From NCBI GenBank assembly GCA_035604135.1, contig DATNJB010000084.1:34653-98652 (forward strand): a DNA stretch of 64,000 bases, in the 5' to 3' direction. The DNA is from Poindextera sp035604135 (GTDB lineage: Bacteria; Pseudomonadota; Alphaproteobacteria; Caulobacterales; Caulobacteraceae). Shown here piece after piece: positions 8,712-17,571 of the stretch. The position numbers and the translations under genes were made by a program. Position 1 is the stretch's first letter; each line of letters begins with the position of its first letter. The notes under the pieces are model-generated. The model saw only the letters and a list, made by a program, of their open reading frames with translations, was not told where the DNA came from and searched no databases.

Positions 8712-10787
8712 TCAGGCGGCGACGTTGGCGTGATCGGCGCGGCGGCGCTCCGCGGCGATGACCGCGGTGATATCGAGGATGAGCGCCACCCGCCCGTCGC
8801 CGAGGATGGTGGCGGCGGCGACGCCCTCGACCGGGCGGTAGTTGGCCTCGAGGCTCTTGATCACCACCTGGCGCTGGCCGAGGACCTCGTCGACCAGCAG
8901 CGCCGCCTGCTCGCCCGCGTCGTCCTCGACCAGGAGCGCCACCCCGTGCGGCGCGGCCGTCTCGCGAGCGCCGGCGTAGCCGAGCGCGCGGCCGAGATCG
9001 ATCAGCGGCACGTGGCTTCCGCGGATGGATAGCAAGCTGGTGCTGGCGCCCAGCCGCCTGATGTCAGCCGGCCTCGGCTGCACAGTCTCGATCAGGCTTG
9101 CCAGCGGGGCGATCAGCCCATGCCCACCAACGCTGACCAGCATGCCGTCGAGCACGGCCAGCGTCAGAGGCAGACTCAAGGTGAACGTCGAGCCAGCGCC
9201 CCGGAGCGAGCTCACCGAAATGCGGCCGCCGAGCGCCTGCACGCCGCGGCGCACGACGTCGAGGCCGACGCCGCGTCCCGACAGGTCGGAGATGCTGTCG
9301 GCGGTCGAGAAGCCGGGCGCGAAGATCAGGTTGTCGATGTCCTCGTCGACGAGCGTGGCGTCCTCGGCGACCAAACCGCGCGCGACGGCCAGCGCGCGCA
9401 CGCGCTCGCGGTCGAGACCCTGGCCGTCGTCCGCCACCTCGATGACGATCCGCCCGCCGCGCTGTGCGGCAGAGATGCGCACGAGACCCTCGACCGGCTT
9501 GCCCAGCGCGCTCCGGCGCTCGGGACTTTCCAGGCCGTGCGCGACGGCATTGCGCACCATGTGGGTCAGGGGCTCGGTCAGGCGCTCGATCACGGTGCGG
9601 TCGACCTCGGTCGCTTCGCCCTCGACGACCAGCCGAACACGCTTGCCGCTTGCGGCCTCGGCCTCGCGGACGAGGCGCGCCATGCGCTGGAAGACGGCCT
9701 TCACCGGTTGGGCTCGGATCGCCATGACGCCTTCCTGGATGTCGCGTGTCAGCTGGCTGAGATCGTCCAGCGCCTGGGCGACGGTGTCGCTGCGCCGCGA
9801 CGTCTCTGCCGAGATTCGTTCGGCGAGGATCGCCTGGTGCACGACCAGTTCGCCGACCAGATCGACCAACCGCTCGACTCGCGGAAGATCGACGCGGATC
9901 GCGGTCAGGTCCTTAGGCGCCGCCGCCGGGCCGACGGACCTGGGCTCGACCGGCTCCGGAGCCGCGTCCCTTGCCGACGGCGCGGGCGCAGGCGCCGGCA
10001 GCGGCGGCGCGGCGGCCGCTTCCCGGCTCACCACCAGTTCGCAGTCGCCCTCGACGAACTCGAACACCTCCAGGATCGCCGCCTCGTCCGCTGTCGTGGT
10101 GAGCGTGATCGTCCAGCTCAGGTAGGAGTCTTCGGCGTCGAAGGCGTCCAGCATCGGGACCTGCTCGGCGTCGAGCTCGACGACCGCTTCGCCGAGGCGT
10201 CCGAGCTCGCGGATGAGCACCAGCGGTTCGTTGCCCTTGGCGTAGAGGCTCGCGTGCGGACGGAACCTGACGCGCCAGGTTTGCGGGCCGGCGGCGGGCG
10301 GCAGCGGCGTGAACGCGATCGGCCTGGGCTCGAAATCGAGGTCGTCGAAGGTCTCGAACGCCGCGGCCTGGGACGCGGCGAGCCGCTCGAGCTCTTCGCT
10401 GATCGCACCGGTGCGGTCGAGGCTCACCGCCTGGCCGTCACGGGCGGCCTGCACCAGGTCGGCGAGGGTGTCGGCGGCGCGCAGAAAGACGCGAACGACG
10501 TCAGGCGTCGCCTCGACGCGATCGGCGCGCACCTCGGCGAGCGCGCTCTCGAAACGATGCGCGAACTGGACGAGAGCCTCGAGCTCGAAGATGCCGGCGC
10601 CGCCCTTGATCGAGTGCACGGCGCGGAAGACGGCGTTGACCAGCTCCGGGTCGCAGTCGCCGCACTCGAGCGCGGTCAGCCCCGACTCGATGTCGGCGAT
10701 GTGCTCCTCGCACTCCTGGAAGAAGACGACGCGGATCGCCGCCAGGCTTTCCGGCGAGAGCACTCCGACGGGTCGATGCTCGGCCAT
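8712..10787 (-). CDS. cheA: CheA chemotaxis histidine kinase
   Basis: A 691-residue CheA. The P1 HPt domain carries the phospho-accepting His in FRAVHSIKGGAGIF (His58). A P2-like response-regulator-binding region follows (about 165-255), then a Pro/Ala-rich linker, the P3 dimerisation helices, the P4 ATPase domain with N box MVRNAVAHGLE, G1 VADDGQGLD, G2 GRGVGLDVV and GAGSTFTLSLP, and the CheW-like P5 domain to the C terminus. It phosphorylates the two CheY proteins of this operon in response to the receptor. The start MAEHRPVGVLSPES lies seven bases after the cheY stop. Confidence 0.95.
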   Translation of the reverse strand: MAEHRPVGVLSPESLAAIRVVFFQECEEHIADIESGLTALECGDCDPELVNAVFRAVHSIKGGAGIFELEALVQFAHRFESALAEVRADRVEATPDVVRVFLRAADTLADLVQAARDGQAVSLDRTGAISEELERLAASQAAAFETFDDLDFEPRPIAFTPLPPAAGPQTWRVRFRPHASLYAKGNEPLVLIRELGRLGEAVVELDAEQVPMLDAFDAEDSYLSWTITLTTTADEAAILEVFEFVEGDCELVVSREAAAAPPLPAPAPAPSARDAAPEPVEPRSVGPAAAPKDLTAIRVDLPRVERLVDLVGELVVHQAILAERISAETSRRSDTVAQALDDLSQLTRDIQEGVMAIRAQPVKAVFQRMARLVREAEAASGKRVRLVVEGEATEVDRTVIERLTEPLTHMVRNAVAHGLESPERRSALGKPVEGLVRISAAQRGGRIVIEVADDGQGLDRERVRALAVARGLVAEDATLVDEDIDNLIFAPGFSTADSISDLSGRGVGLDVVRRGVQALGGRISVSSLRGAGSTFTLSLPLTLAVLDGMLVSVGGHGLIAPLASLIETVQPRPADIRRLGASTSLLSIRGSHVPLIDLGRALGYAGARETAAPHGVALLVEDDAGEQAALLVDEVLGQRQVVIKSLEANYRPVEGVAAATILGDGRVALILDITAVIAAERRRADHANVAA

Positions 10788-10794
10788 CGCCCGC

Positions 10795-11166
10795 TCACGC
10801 CACGCGGCGGATGGCGTCCACCAGCTTGCCGGGATTGAACGGCTTGACGATCCAGCCGGTGGCGCCGGCTTTGCGCGCGCGGTCCTTCACCTCCGGCTCG
10901 CTCTCGGTGGTGAGCACCAGGATCGGCGTGGCGCGGTGGCGAAGGTCGCCGCGCACGCGCTCGATGAAGCCCAGTCCGTCCAGGTTCGGCATGTTGATGT
11001 CGGTGATGATGACGTCTGCGCCCTCGGCGTCGAGGCGCTCGAGCCCGTCGATGCCGTCGATGGCCTGCACCACGCGGTAGCCGGCCTCAGCCAGCGCCAG
11101 CCGCAGCATGTCCCGCATCGTGCGCGAGTCGTCGACGGTGAGGATGGTCTTCGGGGCGGCGCTCAA
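10795..11166 (-). CDS. cheY: CheY-type response regulator (first copy)
   Basis: A 123-residue receiver with ILTVDDSRTMRD, phospho-Asp in VIITDINMPNLDG, switch Thr in ILVLTTES and Lys in IVKPFNPGK. The TTG at 11166 is preferred as start: it has GGGAG eight bases upstream, lies just past the STAS-gene stop, and starts a few residues before the receiver fold. An ATG at 11265 would add a 33-residue Pro/Ser-rich leader inside the STAS gene and is unlikely. It shares motor-response work with the second CheY near cheD. Confidence 0.9.
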   Translation of the reverse strand: MSAAPKTILTVDDSRTMRDMLRLALAEAGYRVVQAIDGIDGLERLDAEGADVIITDINMPNLDGLGFIERVRGDLRHRATPILVLTTESEPEVKDRARKAGATGWIVKPFNPGKLVDAIRRVA

Positions 11167-11179
11167 CGGGGCGGCTCCC

Positions 11180-11449
11180 TCATCCGACCAGGCCCTGGGC
11201 GCCGAGCCTGGCCGATTGCTCGGCGAAGGCGGGCGAGACGCCGACAATCGCGAAGGGGGCGCCATCGGCGGCCCAGGTCCGCCGCGCGGCGATCAGAACC
11301 TGCAGGCAGAGGGCGCCAAGGCGGCTGACGGCAGACGCGTTCACCTGCAGCGGCCGGCCGCGAAGGGCCGCGAGCGCCTCGGCGAGCGGCCTCGCCTCGG
11401 TGAGATCGAGGATGTCGGTCAGCGCGACCTGGGCGGGGGGCTCGCTCAT
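11180..11449 (-). CDS. STAS-domain protein of the chemotaxis operon
   Basis: An 89-residue protein of STAS (anti-sigma antagonist-like) fold: ALTDILDLTEARPLAEALAALRGRPLQVNAS followed by a helix with LGALCLQVLIAARRTWAADG. The Ser of VSRLGAL sits where STAS proteins often carry the phosphorylatable Ser. STAS proteins of this kind sit between mcp and cheY in Caulobacter-type operons (there called cheX). It starts at 11449, ten bases past the receptor stop. The biochemical role is not known; a scaffold or phospho-dependent switch is an inference. Confidence 0.85.
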   Translation of the reverse strand: MSEPPAQVALTDILDLTEARPLAEALAALRGRPLQVNASAVSRLGALCLQVLIAARRTWAADGAPFAIVGVSPAFAEQSARLGAQGLVG

Positions 11450-11459
11450 GCGCGGTTCT

Positions 11460-12965
11460 TCAGAACTCCTCCCAGCCGTCGTGTGCGCTATCGGCGCGCC
11501 GGCCGCCGCCGGCCGCAACGCGGAGCTCCCGCCGCGTGGGCGCCACGTGGGCGGACGCGGGCAGCGGCTGCTCCGCTCCCAGGGCCTCGCCGATCTCGAA
11601 TCCCTGGATCAGCACGGTCAGCTGCTGGGCCTCGGAGGCGAGCGCGAAGCTGGCGGCGGTGCTCTCCTGCACCATCGCGGCGTTCTGCTGTGTGACGTGG
11701 TCCATCTGGGTGATGGAGCTGTTCACCTCGTGCAGCCCCAGCGCCTGCTCCTTGGCCGAAGCGGCGATCCCGGCGACCAGCTGGTTGATGTCGCCCACCT
11801 TGGCGAGGATGCGGTCGAGCGCGTGGCCGGCCTCGCCGACCAGCTGCACCCCGCGCGTCACCTGGCCCGACGAGGTAGAGATGAGCGCCTTGATCTCCTT
11901 GGCGGCCGCAGCGGAGCGCTGGGCGAGGGCGCGCACCTCGCTGGCCACGACAGCGAAGCCACGGCCGGCGTCGCCGGCGCGGGCCGCCTCGACGCCTGCG
12001 TTAAGCGCCAACAGGTTGGTCTGGAAGGCGATCTCGTCGATGACGCCGATGATCTGCGAGATCTGCTGCGCCGAGCGCTCGATCTCGCTCATCGCCGAGA
12101 CCGCGTCGCGCACCACCTGCCCGCTCTGCTCGGCGTCGGTCTTGGCGGTCAGCACCACGTCGCTGGCCTCGGTCGCGCCGTCGGCGGTCTTGCGCACCGT
12201 GGCCGTGATCTGGTCGAGCGCGGCTGCGGTTTCCTCGAGGCTGGCGGCCTGGCTCTCCGTGCGGCGCGAGAGGTCCTCGGCCGACTGCGAGATCTCGTCG
12301 GCCCCGGCGCGGATGCCCTGGGCCGAGAGCGCCAGCGCCTTCATCGCCGCCTGCAGCTGTTCGACCGCGGCGTTGAAGTCATAGCGCAGCTGTTGATAGT
12401 CGGCCGGAAACCGCTCTTCCAGCCGAAGGGTCAGGTCGCCCTCGGCCAGGCGCGCCAGCCCGCCGGCGAGCAGCTGAACCACGGTGGCCTGCTCGTCGGC
12501 CTTGGCGGCGATCGCCTCCTCCTGCGCCTTGCGCGCCGCCTCGGAGATTTCGCCGTTCTTCCGGGTTTCGACCAGCAGCGCGGCTTGATCGGCCATCCAC
12601 TTGCGGCTGGCCTCGGCCAGACGCGCGATCTTGCCCAGCGCGCCGCGGTGATCCTTGAACGGCGCGACCTCGCTGGTGTCCTGCTTCATGAACAGCTTGT
12701 CGGCGTACTCGACCCAGCGCCGCAGCGGCGCCTGGATCAGCTCGCCGATCAACCAGCCGGCGCCGGCGCCCAGGCCAGCGGCCAGCAGCACGCCGATCGC
12801 CAATCCGATGGTCCAGAGCGGTTCGGCGTGCGGGACGGCCTGGCGCAGAAGCGGGCGCAGGCCGACCAGATAGGTCAGATAGAGGGTGAGCACCGGCGCG
12901 GTGACCAGCAGCCCGACGACGAGCGTCGTCGGCCTGCGCATGTCGCGCCACGCGTGGAAATCCAT
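11460..12965 (-). CDS. Methyl-accepting chemotaxis protein with GWEEF tail
   Basis: A 501-residue chemoreceptor. Two transmembrane segments (about residues 12-35 and 53-80) are separated by only some 15-20 residues, so there is almost no periplasmic ligand domain. A HAMP-like/linker region and a long signalling coiled coil follow, with the hairpin tip VIDEIAFQTNLLALNAGVEA near residue 335. The last residues are DGWEEF, matching the xWxxF pentapeptide that tethers CheR in other bacteria. It heads the operon. The start at 12965 (MDFHAWRDM) is preferred, but an ATG at 13052 would add 29 residues; neither has a strong ribosome site. The signal sensed is unknown and may be cytoplasmic or membrane-borne. 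Confidence 0.92.
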   Translation of the reverse strand: MDFHAWRDMRRPTTLVVGLLVTAPVLTLYLTYLVGLRPLLRQAVPHAEPLWTIGLAIGVLLAAGLGAGAGWLIGELIQAPLRRWVEYADKLFMKQDTSEVAPFKDHRGALGKIARLAEASRKWMADQAALLVETRKNGEISEAARKAQEEAIAAKADEQATVVQLLAGGLARLAEGDLTLRLEERFPADYQQLRYDFNAAVEQLQAAMKALALSAQGIRAGADEISQSAEDLSRRTESQAASLEETAAALDQITATVRKTADGATEASDVVLTAKTDAEQSGQVVRDAVSAMSEIERSAQQISQIIGVIDEIAFQTNLLALNAGVEAARAGDAGRGFAVVASEVRALAQRSAAAAKEIKALISTSSGQVTRGVQLVGEAGHALDRILAKVGDINQLVAGIAASAKEQALGLHEVNSSITQMDHVTQQNAAMVQESTAASFALASEAQQLTVLIQGFEIGEALGAEQPLPASAHVAPTRRELRVAAGGGRRADSAHDGWEEF

Positions 12966-13114
12966 GGCTTCTTCGCCCGCCCTAGCCTCGCCCGGATTTT
13001 CGGTCGATCGGCTGGCATGGTCCGCCAGAGAAATGAACAGCGCTTTAAGCATGCGGCGCGCGCCGTCGCGCGCGCGTTCATACTGGATTCGTGAAGGTTT
13101 TCCGGTTCGGACCG

Positions 13115-14449
13115 CTAGCCGGCGCGGCGAAGCGCTGGGGCCGCCTGCAGTGCGGATTCGATCACGTCGGCGGCGGCGCCAGCGCCGTCCTCGAGCGCGA
13201 TCCGGCGCGCGATTTCCTGGGCGCGGGCGCGATAGGCGCCGCGCTTAAGCACGATGCCCAGTTCGTGGGTGGCGCGCGCCGGCTCATACTCGGCGCGCGG
13301 GAGCGCCCGGCCAACGCCGAGACGGGCGATGCGAGCGGCGTTGTCCGGTTGGTCGGCGGCCGCCGGCGCGATCAGCTGCACGACACCGGCGCGGAGCGCC
13401 TGGGCCGTGGTGCCGACGCCGCCCTGATGGATCACCGCCTCGGCGTGCGGGAACAGCAGCGAGTGCGGCGCGTAGCGGACGGCGATCATGCCCGCGGGCA
13501 GCGGCTCGGGAAGCACCTCGGCCGGATCCTGGCCGACGAGGAAGACGGCGCGGCGCTTGAGAGCGCGGGCGATGTCGACACTGTGGCGATAGAAGTCGCC
13601 CGGATCGAACACCACCGCCGAGCCCAGGGTGAAGACCAGCGGCGGCGGACCGTCGCTGAGGAACTGCTCGAGCGCCGGGTCGAGCACCTCGCCGGCGCCG
13701 CGCTCGCGATCGTAAAAGGTGAAGCCGCAGATGGTCGTGCGGCAGGGGAAGTCCGGCTGCAGCTCGCCGAACACGCGCGAATAGAGGGCGATGGTGCCGT
13801 AGGGCGAGAACTGGCCCTCGAACAGCGGATTACCCGGGGCCCGGCCGAGGCCAAGCTCGCGGCGGAGCTGGCGCACAGGCGCGGTCCAACCCGAGGTCGC
13901 CATGCGCACGATGCCCAGCAGCGCAGCGGCCGCCGTCGCCCCGGAGCGCAGGCAGGGGTCGATGAGCTTCGGCGCGATGCCGAGCGCCGGCGGATCGTAG
14001 GCCGACATGAAGGCGAATGGGGCGAGCGCCGCCGACACCCAGGGCAGGCCGCGCTTCTCGGCGGCGAGCCGCGCGCCGAACGCCGAGGTGTGGGTGACGA
14101 CCAAGCTCGCGCCCTCGCTCGCGTCCATCATGTCCTTGAACGAGCGGCGCAGGAACGGCATCGCAACCCGCCGCACCAAGAACTCGAGCCCGGAGCGGTC
14201 GATCGAGCGGCGCACGATCCCCTGGTGGTCGAGGCCGAGTTCGTCCTCCACGTCGCGCATTCCCGGCCGCATCGGGTGAAACGCCAGGCCCTCCGCTTCG
14301 ACCCGCTGCCCGAACTCGCTCTGGCTGGCGATTACGGGCTGATAGCCGCGGCCCTGCAACTCGAGCGCGATTGCGATGAACGGATTTAGGTCTCCAGCTG
14401 ACCCGCACGTGGAAAGGACGATCTTCCGCCTCGAGAGCATGCCGTTCAT
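13115..14449 (-). CDS. GT1-family glycosyltransferase (UDP-sugar, MGT-like)
   Basis: A 444-residue glycosyltransferase. It opens with KIVLSTCGSAGDLNPFIAIALELQ, the acceptor-domain start of the macrolide/sterol glucosyltransferase group, and near the C terminus has the donor motif AVIHQGGVGTTAQALRAG followed by ADQPDNAARI, the HxGG...DQ pattern that binds the nucleotide sugar. Such enzymes glycosylate lipids, sterols, carotenoids or xenobiotics. No signal peptide or membrane segment is clear. Starts at 14488, 14449 and 14440 are all possible; 14449 has GGGGTGG directly upstream. It is transcribed toward the chemotaxis operon but is separated from it by about 150 bases. Confidence 0.87.
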   Translation of the reverse strand: MNGMLSRRKIVLSTCGSAGDLNPFIAIALELQGRGYQPVIASQSEFGQRVEAEGLAFHPMRPGMRDVEDELGLDHQGIVRRSIDRSGLEFLVRRVAMPFLRRSFKDMMDASEGASLVVTHTSAFGARLAAEKRGLPWVSAALAPFAFMSAYDPPALGIAPKLIDPCLRSGATAAAALLGIVRMATSGWTAPVRQLRRELGLGRAPGNPLFEGQFSPYGTIALYSRVFGELQPDFPCRTTICGFTFYDRERGAGEVLDPALEQFLSDGPPPLVFTLGSAVVFDPGDFYRHSVDIARALKRRAVFLVGQDPAEVLPEPLPAGMIAVRYAPHSLLFPHAEAVIHQGGVGTTAQALRAGVVQLIAPAAADQPDNAARIARLGVGRALPRAEYEPARATHELGIVLKRGAYRARAQEIARRIALEDGAGAAADVIESALQAAPALRRAG

Positions 14450-14587
14450 TCCACCCCAGCAGCTGACAGAACGCTGACCGACCGTCACCGTTCACTCAGG
14501 GTGTGGGTCGCAGTCAAGATGGCAGTTAACCGATCTGGTCCGCCGCGCGCGGCCAATAGCCTGTTCTGACCGCTTAAGCAAAGGCTG

Positions 14588-14612
14588 GGCCCGCGCCGGC
14601 CCGGCGCGGGCC
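14588..14612 (-). terminator. GC-rich hairpin after alanine dehydrogenase
   Basis: Perfect 10-bp arms GGCCCGCGCC (14588-14597) and GGCGCGGGCC (14603-14612) with a five-base loop lie directly after the ald stop on the minus strand. The T-rich tail is poor (CAGCCTTTGC), so termination may be partial. Confidence 0.55.
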
Positions 14613-14614
14613 GC

Positions 14615-15709
14615 TTAAGGCGCCGCCATCCCCAGACTGGCGGCGACGGCCGGATGGACGATCCTTCCGTCGAGCACGTTCAGGCCGTCACGCAAGCGCG
14701 GGTCGCGATCGAGCGCCTCGCGCCAGCCGCGATCGGCCAGCGCCAGCACGAAGGGCAAGGTCGCGTTGTTGAGCGCATAGCCCGACGTGCGCGCCACCGC
14801 GCCCGGCATGTTGGTGACGCAATAGTGCACCACGCCCTCTTCGACGAAGGTCGGATCGTCGTGCGTCGTCGGTCGGCTGGTCTCGATGCAGCCCCCCTGG
14901 TCGATCGAGATGTCGACCACCACCGACCCCGGCCGCATGGTCCGGATCATTCTGCGCGTGACCAGCTTCGGCGCCGAGGCGCCGGGCACCAGCACGGCGC
15001 CGATGATGAGGTCGGCGCGCGCGACCTCACGTTCGATGTTGTCCAGCGTGGCGTAGAGGGTCTGGATCTTGGAGCCGAACTGCAGGTCCAGCTCCATCAG
15101 CCGCCGCATCGAGTTGTCGATGACCGTGACCTGCGCTTCCAGCCCCATGGCCATGCGCGCCGCATTGGTCCCCGAAACCCCGCCGCCCAGCACGAGCACC
15201 TTGGCCGCGGGCACGCCGGGGACCCCGCCCAGGAGCACGCCCGCCCCGCCCTGCTCCTTCTCCAGGCAATGGGCGCCCACCTGGATCGACATCCGCCCGG
15301 CCACCTCGCTCATCGGCGACAGCAGCGGCAGGCCGCCGCGGTCGTCGGTCACCGTCTCGTAGGCGATGGCGATCACGCCCGCCTTCATCAGCCCCTCGGC
15401 CTGCGCCCGGTCGGCGGCGAGATGCAGGTAGGTGAAGAGGACCTGGCCCGGCCGCAACCGAGCGATTTCCACGGCCTGCGGCTCCTTCACCTTCACGAGC
15501 AGTTCCGCCCGCGCGAAAACCTCGGCGGCGTCGGCGGCGATCTGGGCGCCGACCGCGGCGTAGGCGTCATCGCCATGGCCGATCCCGCCGCCGGCGCCGG
15601 TTTCGACCAGCACCTGATGGCCGCGGTGGGTGAGCTCGCGCACGCTGCCGGGCGTCAGGCCGACCCGGTGCTCCTGGACCTTGATCTCCTTGGGCGCGCC
15701 GACAAGCAT
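14615..15709 (-). CDS. ald: Alanine dehydrogenase
   Basis: A 364-residue alanine dehydrogenase, the family's usual length. It opens MLVGAPKEIKVQEHRVGLTP, carries the substrate Lys in LLVKVKEP and His in FTYLHLAAD, and the NAD-binding glycine motif in KVLVLGGGVSGTNAARMAMG. It interconverts L-alanine and pyruvate plus ammonium with NADH. The segment PGAVARTSGYALNNATLPFV is typical of bacterial Ald. It is monocistronic, with a GC-rich hairpin after it; no Lrp-type regulator is adjacent. Confidence 0.95.
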   Translation of the reverse strand: MLVGAPKEIKVQEHRVGLTPGSVRELTHRGHQVLVETGAGGGIGHGDDAYAAVGAQIAADAAEVFARAELLVKVKEPQAVEIARLRPGQVLFTYLHLAADRAQAEGLMKAGVIAIAYETVTDDRGGLPLLSPMSEVAGRMSIQVGAHCLEKEQGGAGVLLGGVPGVPAAKVLVLGGGVSGTNAARMAMGLEAQVTVIDNSMRRLMELDLQFGSKIQTLYATLDNIEREVARADLIIGAVLVPGASAPKLVTRRMIRTMRPGSVVVDISIDQGGCIETSRPTTHDDPTFVEEGVVHYCVTNMPGAVARTSGYALNNATLPFVLALADRGWREALDRDPRLRDGLNVLDGRIVHPAVAASLGMAAP

Positions 15710-15957
15710 CTTGCGTCCTTACCTGCCAACGCTGACGCTCGAAAGGGCGTGAAGGCGAAGGTCGCTCCGACGACGCCTTCTTAGCCCGCGCCGGGGGCGA
15801 AATGAACCGGACGAGCCGCGCCGCCCGGCGCTTTTCCGGCCGGACATCCGAATTTTCAACTCGACGGCGGGGCCAATCTCGGGCTGAACAGTCCGACGCC
15901 CGGGGCGCAAGTCCCACGTCGGCGTTTCGCAAGCGATTCGAGAGACCGAAGGATTCA

Positions 15958-16359
15958 ATGGATAGGATATTGCCTCAGCCCACCCCGGAGACGCAGCACT
16001 TCTGGGATGGATGCAAGGCGGGCGAGCTTCGCCTGCAGCGCTGCGACGACTGCGCGAAAGCCTACTTTCCGCCCCGGCCGTTTTGTCCGGTCTGCGGTTC
16101 GCGCAGCGTTTCCGTCTTCGCCGCCAGCGGCAAGGGCGTGCTCTGGAGCTACGTGATCAACCACCGGCCGCGGCCCGACATGGGAACCGAGCCACACTCG
16201 ATCGCCGTGGTGAAGCTCGCGGAAGGCCCGCAGATGATGACCAACATCATAGGCTGCCCGCAGACCCCAGAGGCGCTCAGGCTCGACATGCCCGTCGAGG
16301 TCAAGTTCCAGGATTTCGGCGCGATCGCTCTGCCGTTGTTCCAGCCGGCGGGAGCTTAA
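15958..16359 (+). CDS. DUF35 OB-fold protein with rubredoxin-like zinc ribbon
   Basis: A 133-residue protein of the DUF35 family. The N-terminal helix (TPETQHFWDGCKAGELRLQRC) leads into a four-Cys zinc ribbon, CDDCAKAYFPPRPFCPVCG, and an acyl-CoA-binding OB fold. DUF35 proteins act as obligate partners of thiolase-like enzymes; the best-studied example is the ChsH2 domain that pairs with the Ltp2 aldolase in bacterial steroid side-chain degradation. Here the thiolase-like gene starts five bases after the stop, so a complex is very likely. The ATG at 15958 is chosen over an earlier in-frame ATG because the leader would be basic low-complexity sequence. Confidence 0.9.
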   Translation: MDRILPQPTPETQHFWDGCKAGELRLQRCDDCAKAYFPPRPFCPVCGSRSVSVFAASGKGVLWSYVINHRPRPDMGTEPHSIAVVKLAEGPQMMTNIIGCPQTPEALRLDMPVEVKFQDFGAIALPLFQPAGA

Positions 16360-16364
16360 GGTCC

Positions 16365-17513
16365 ATGAAACAGAAGACAGTTGCGGTCGTCGGGGCCGCC
16401 GAGACCACCGAGATGGGCCGTATCCCCGACGTGTCGGCCATCCAGCTGCACGCGGACGCGGCGTTGAACACGTTGAAGGACGCGGGACTGAAACCCTCCG
16501 ACATCGACGGCGTCGCGACCGCGGGCCTCAGCCCGACCGAGCTCGCCTACTACCTCGGAATCACGCCGACCTACGCCGACGGCACCAGCGTCGGGGGGTG
16601 CTCCTTCATGCTGCACGTTCGCCACGCGGCGGCGGCGATCAACGAGGGGCTCTGCAACACGGTCCTGATCACTCACGGCGAGAGCGGGCGCTCCCGCGTC
16701 GGCGCCGGCGGATTCCGTGGCGGCGGCGGCAATTCGAGCCTGGCCGGCCAGTTCGAGCAGCCCTACGGTCCGGTCGGACCGCCCTCGATGTTCACCGTGC
16801 CGGCGCTGCGCTACCTGAAGACCTACGGCCTGACGGAAGAGGACCTTGCCTGGCCGGCGGTCATCCAGCGCGAATGGGCGGCGATGAACCCGCGCGCCTC
16901 GATGAAGGATCCGATCACGCTCGACGACGTGCTGAACGCGCGGATGATCGCCTACCCGTTCACGCTTCTGATGTGCTGCCTGGTCACCGACGGCGGCGGC
17001 GCGCTGATCCTGACCAGCGCCGAGCGGGCGAAGGACTTCCCGCAAAAGCCGATCTACATCGTCGGAACCGGCGAGAGCGTCGAGACGCCGATGGTGAGCC
17101 AGATGGAGGACTTCACCTCGTCGAAGGCGTTCCGCGTGTCCGGCAAGAAGGCGTTCGCCGAGGCCGGCATCAGCCACGACGACGTGGATCACCTGATGAT
17201 CTACGACGCGTTCTCGCACCTGCCGCTGTACGGGCTCGAGGATCTCGGCTTCTGCAAGCCGGGCGAGGCGGCGGCGTTCATCCGTGAGCGGAACACGGCG
17301 CCTGGCGGCAAGCTGCCGCTGAACACCAACGGCGGCGGGCTCTCCTACATGCACTCGGGCATGTACGGCATGTACGCCATGCAGGAGAGCATCCGGCAGC
17401 TGCGCGGTGTGGCCCCGGCGCAGGTCCCGGACGCGAAGATCTCGATCGCGCACGGCGTCGGCGGCATGTTCGGCGCCTCGGGCACGATTGTGTTCTCGAA
17501 CGAGCCTGGCTGA
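16365..17513 (+). CDS. Thiolase-like (SCP-x/Ltp2-type) acyl-CoA enzyme
   Basis: A 382-residue thiolase-superfamily protein. It opens KQKTVAVVGAAETTEMG and has a Cys in VGGCSFMLHVRHAA at the nucleophile position. In place of the usual GHPxGATG and CxGGG motifs it has NTNGGGLSYMHSGMYGMYA and HGVGGMFGASG, so the second catalytic Cys is replaced by His-Gly. This pattern is that of the lipid-transfer/Ltp2-like group, which can act as retro-aldolases rather than true thiolases. The adjacent DUF35 protein supports that. The substrate (steroid, terpenoid or branched acyl-CoA) is not determined. Confidence 0.9.
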   Translation: MKQKTVAVVGAAETTEMGRIPDVSAIQLHADAALNTLKDAGLKPSDIDGVATAGLSPTELAYYLGITPTYADGTSVGGCSFMLHVRHAAAAINEGLCNTVLITHGESGRSRVGAGGFRGGGGNSSLAGQFEQPYGPVGPPSMFTVPALRYLKTYGLTEEDLAWPAVIQREWAAMNPRASMKDPITLDDVLNARMIAYPFTLLMCCLVTDGGGALILTSAERAKDFPQKPIYIVGTGESVETPMVSQMEDFTSSKAFRVSGKKAFAEAGISHDDVDHLMIYDAFSHLPLYGLEDLGFCKPGEAAAFIRERNTAPGGKLPLNTNGGGLSYMHSGMYGMYAMQESIRQLRGVAPAQVPDAKISIAHGVGGMFGASGTIVFSNEPG

Positions 17514-17571
17514 GAGGCGCTTCGGCCGAGCTGGGTCTAGGGGTAAGGTCCCCCAGGCCTCAGGATCCATC

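Noticed and set aside
9120..10838. A 572-codon plus-strand frame opposite cheA
   Set aside because: Antisense shadow of CheA in high-GC DNA.
11400..13094. A 564-codon plus-strand frame opposite the chemoreceptor
   Set aside because: Antisense shadow; the chemoreceptor on the minus strand has clear motifs.
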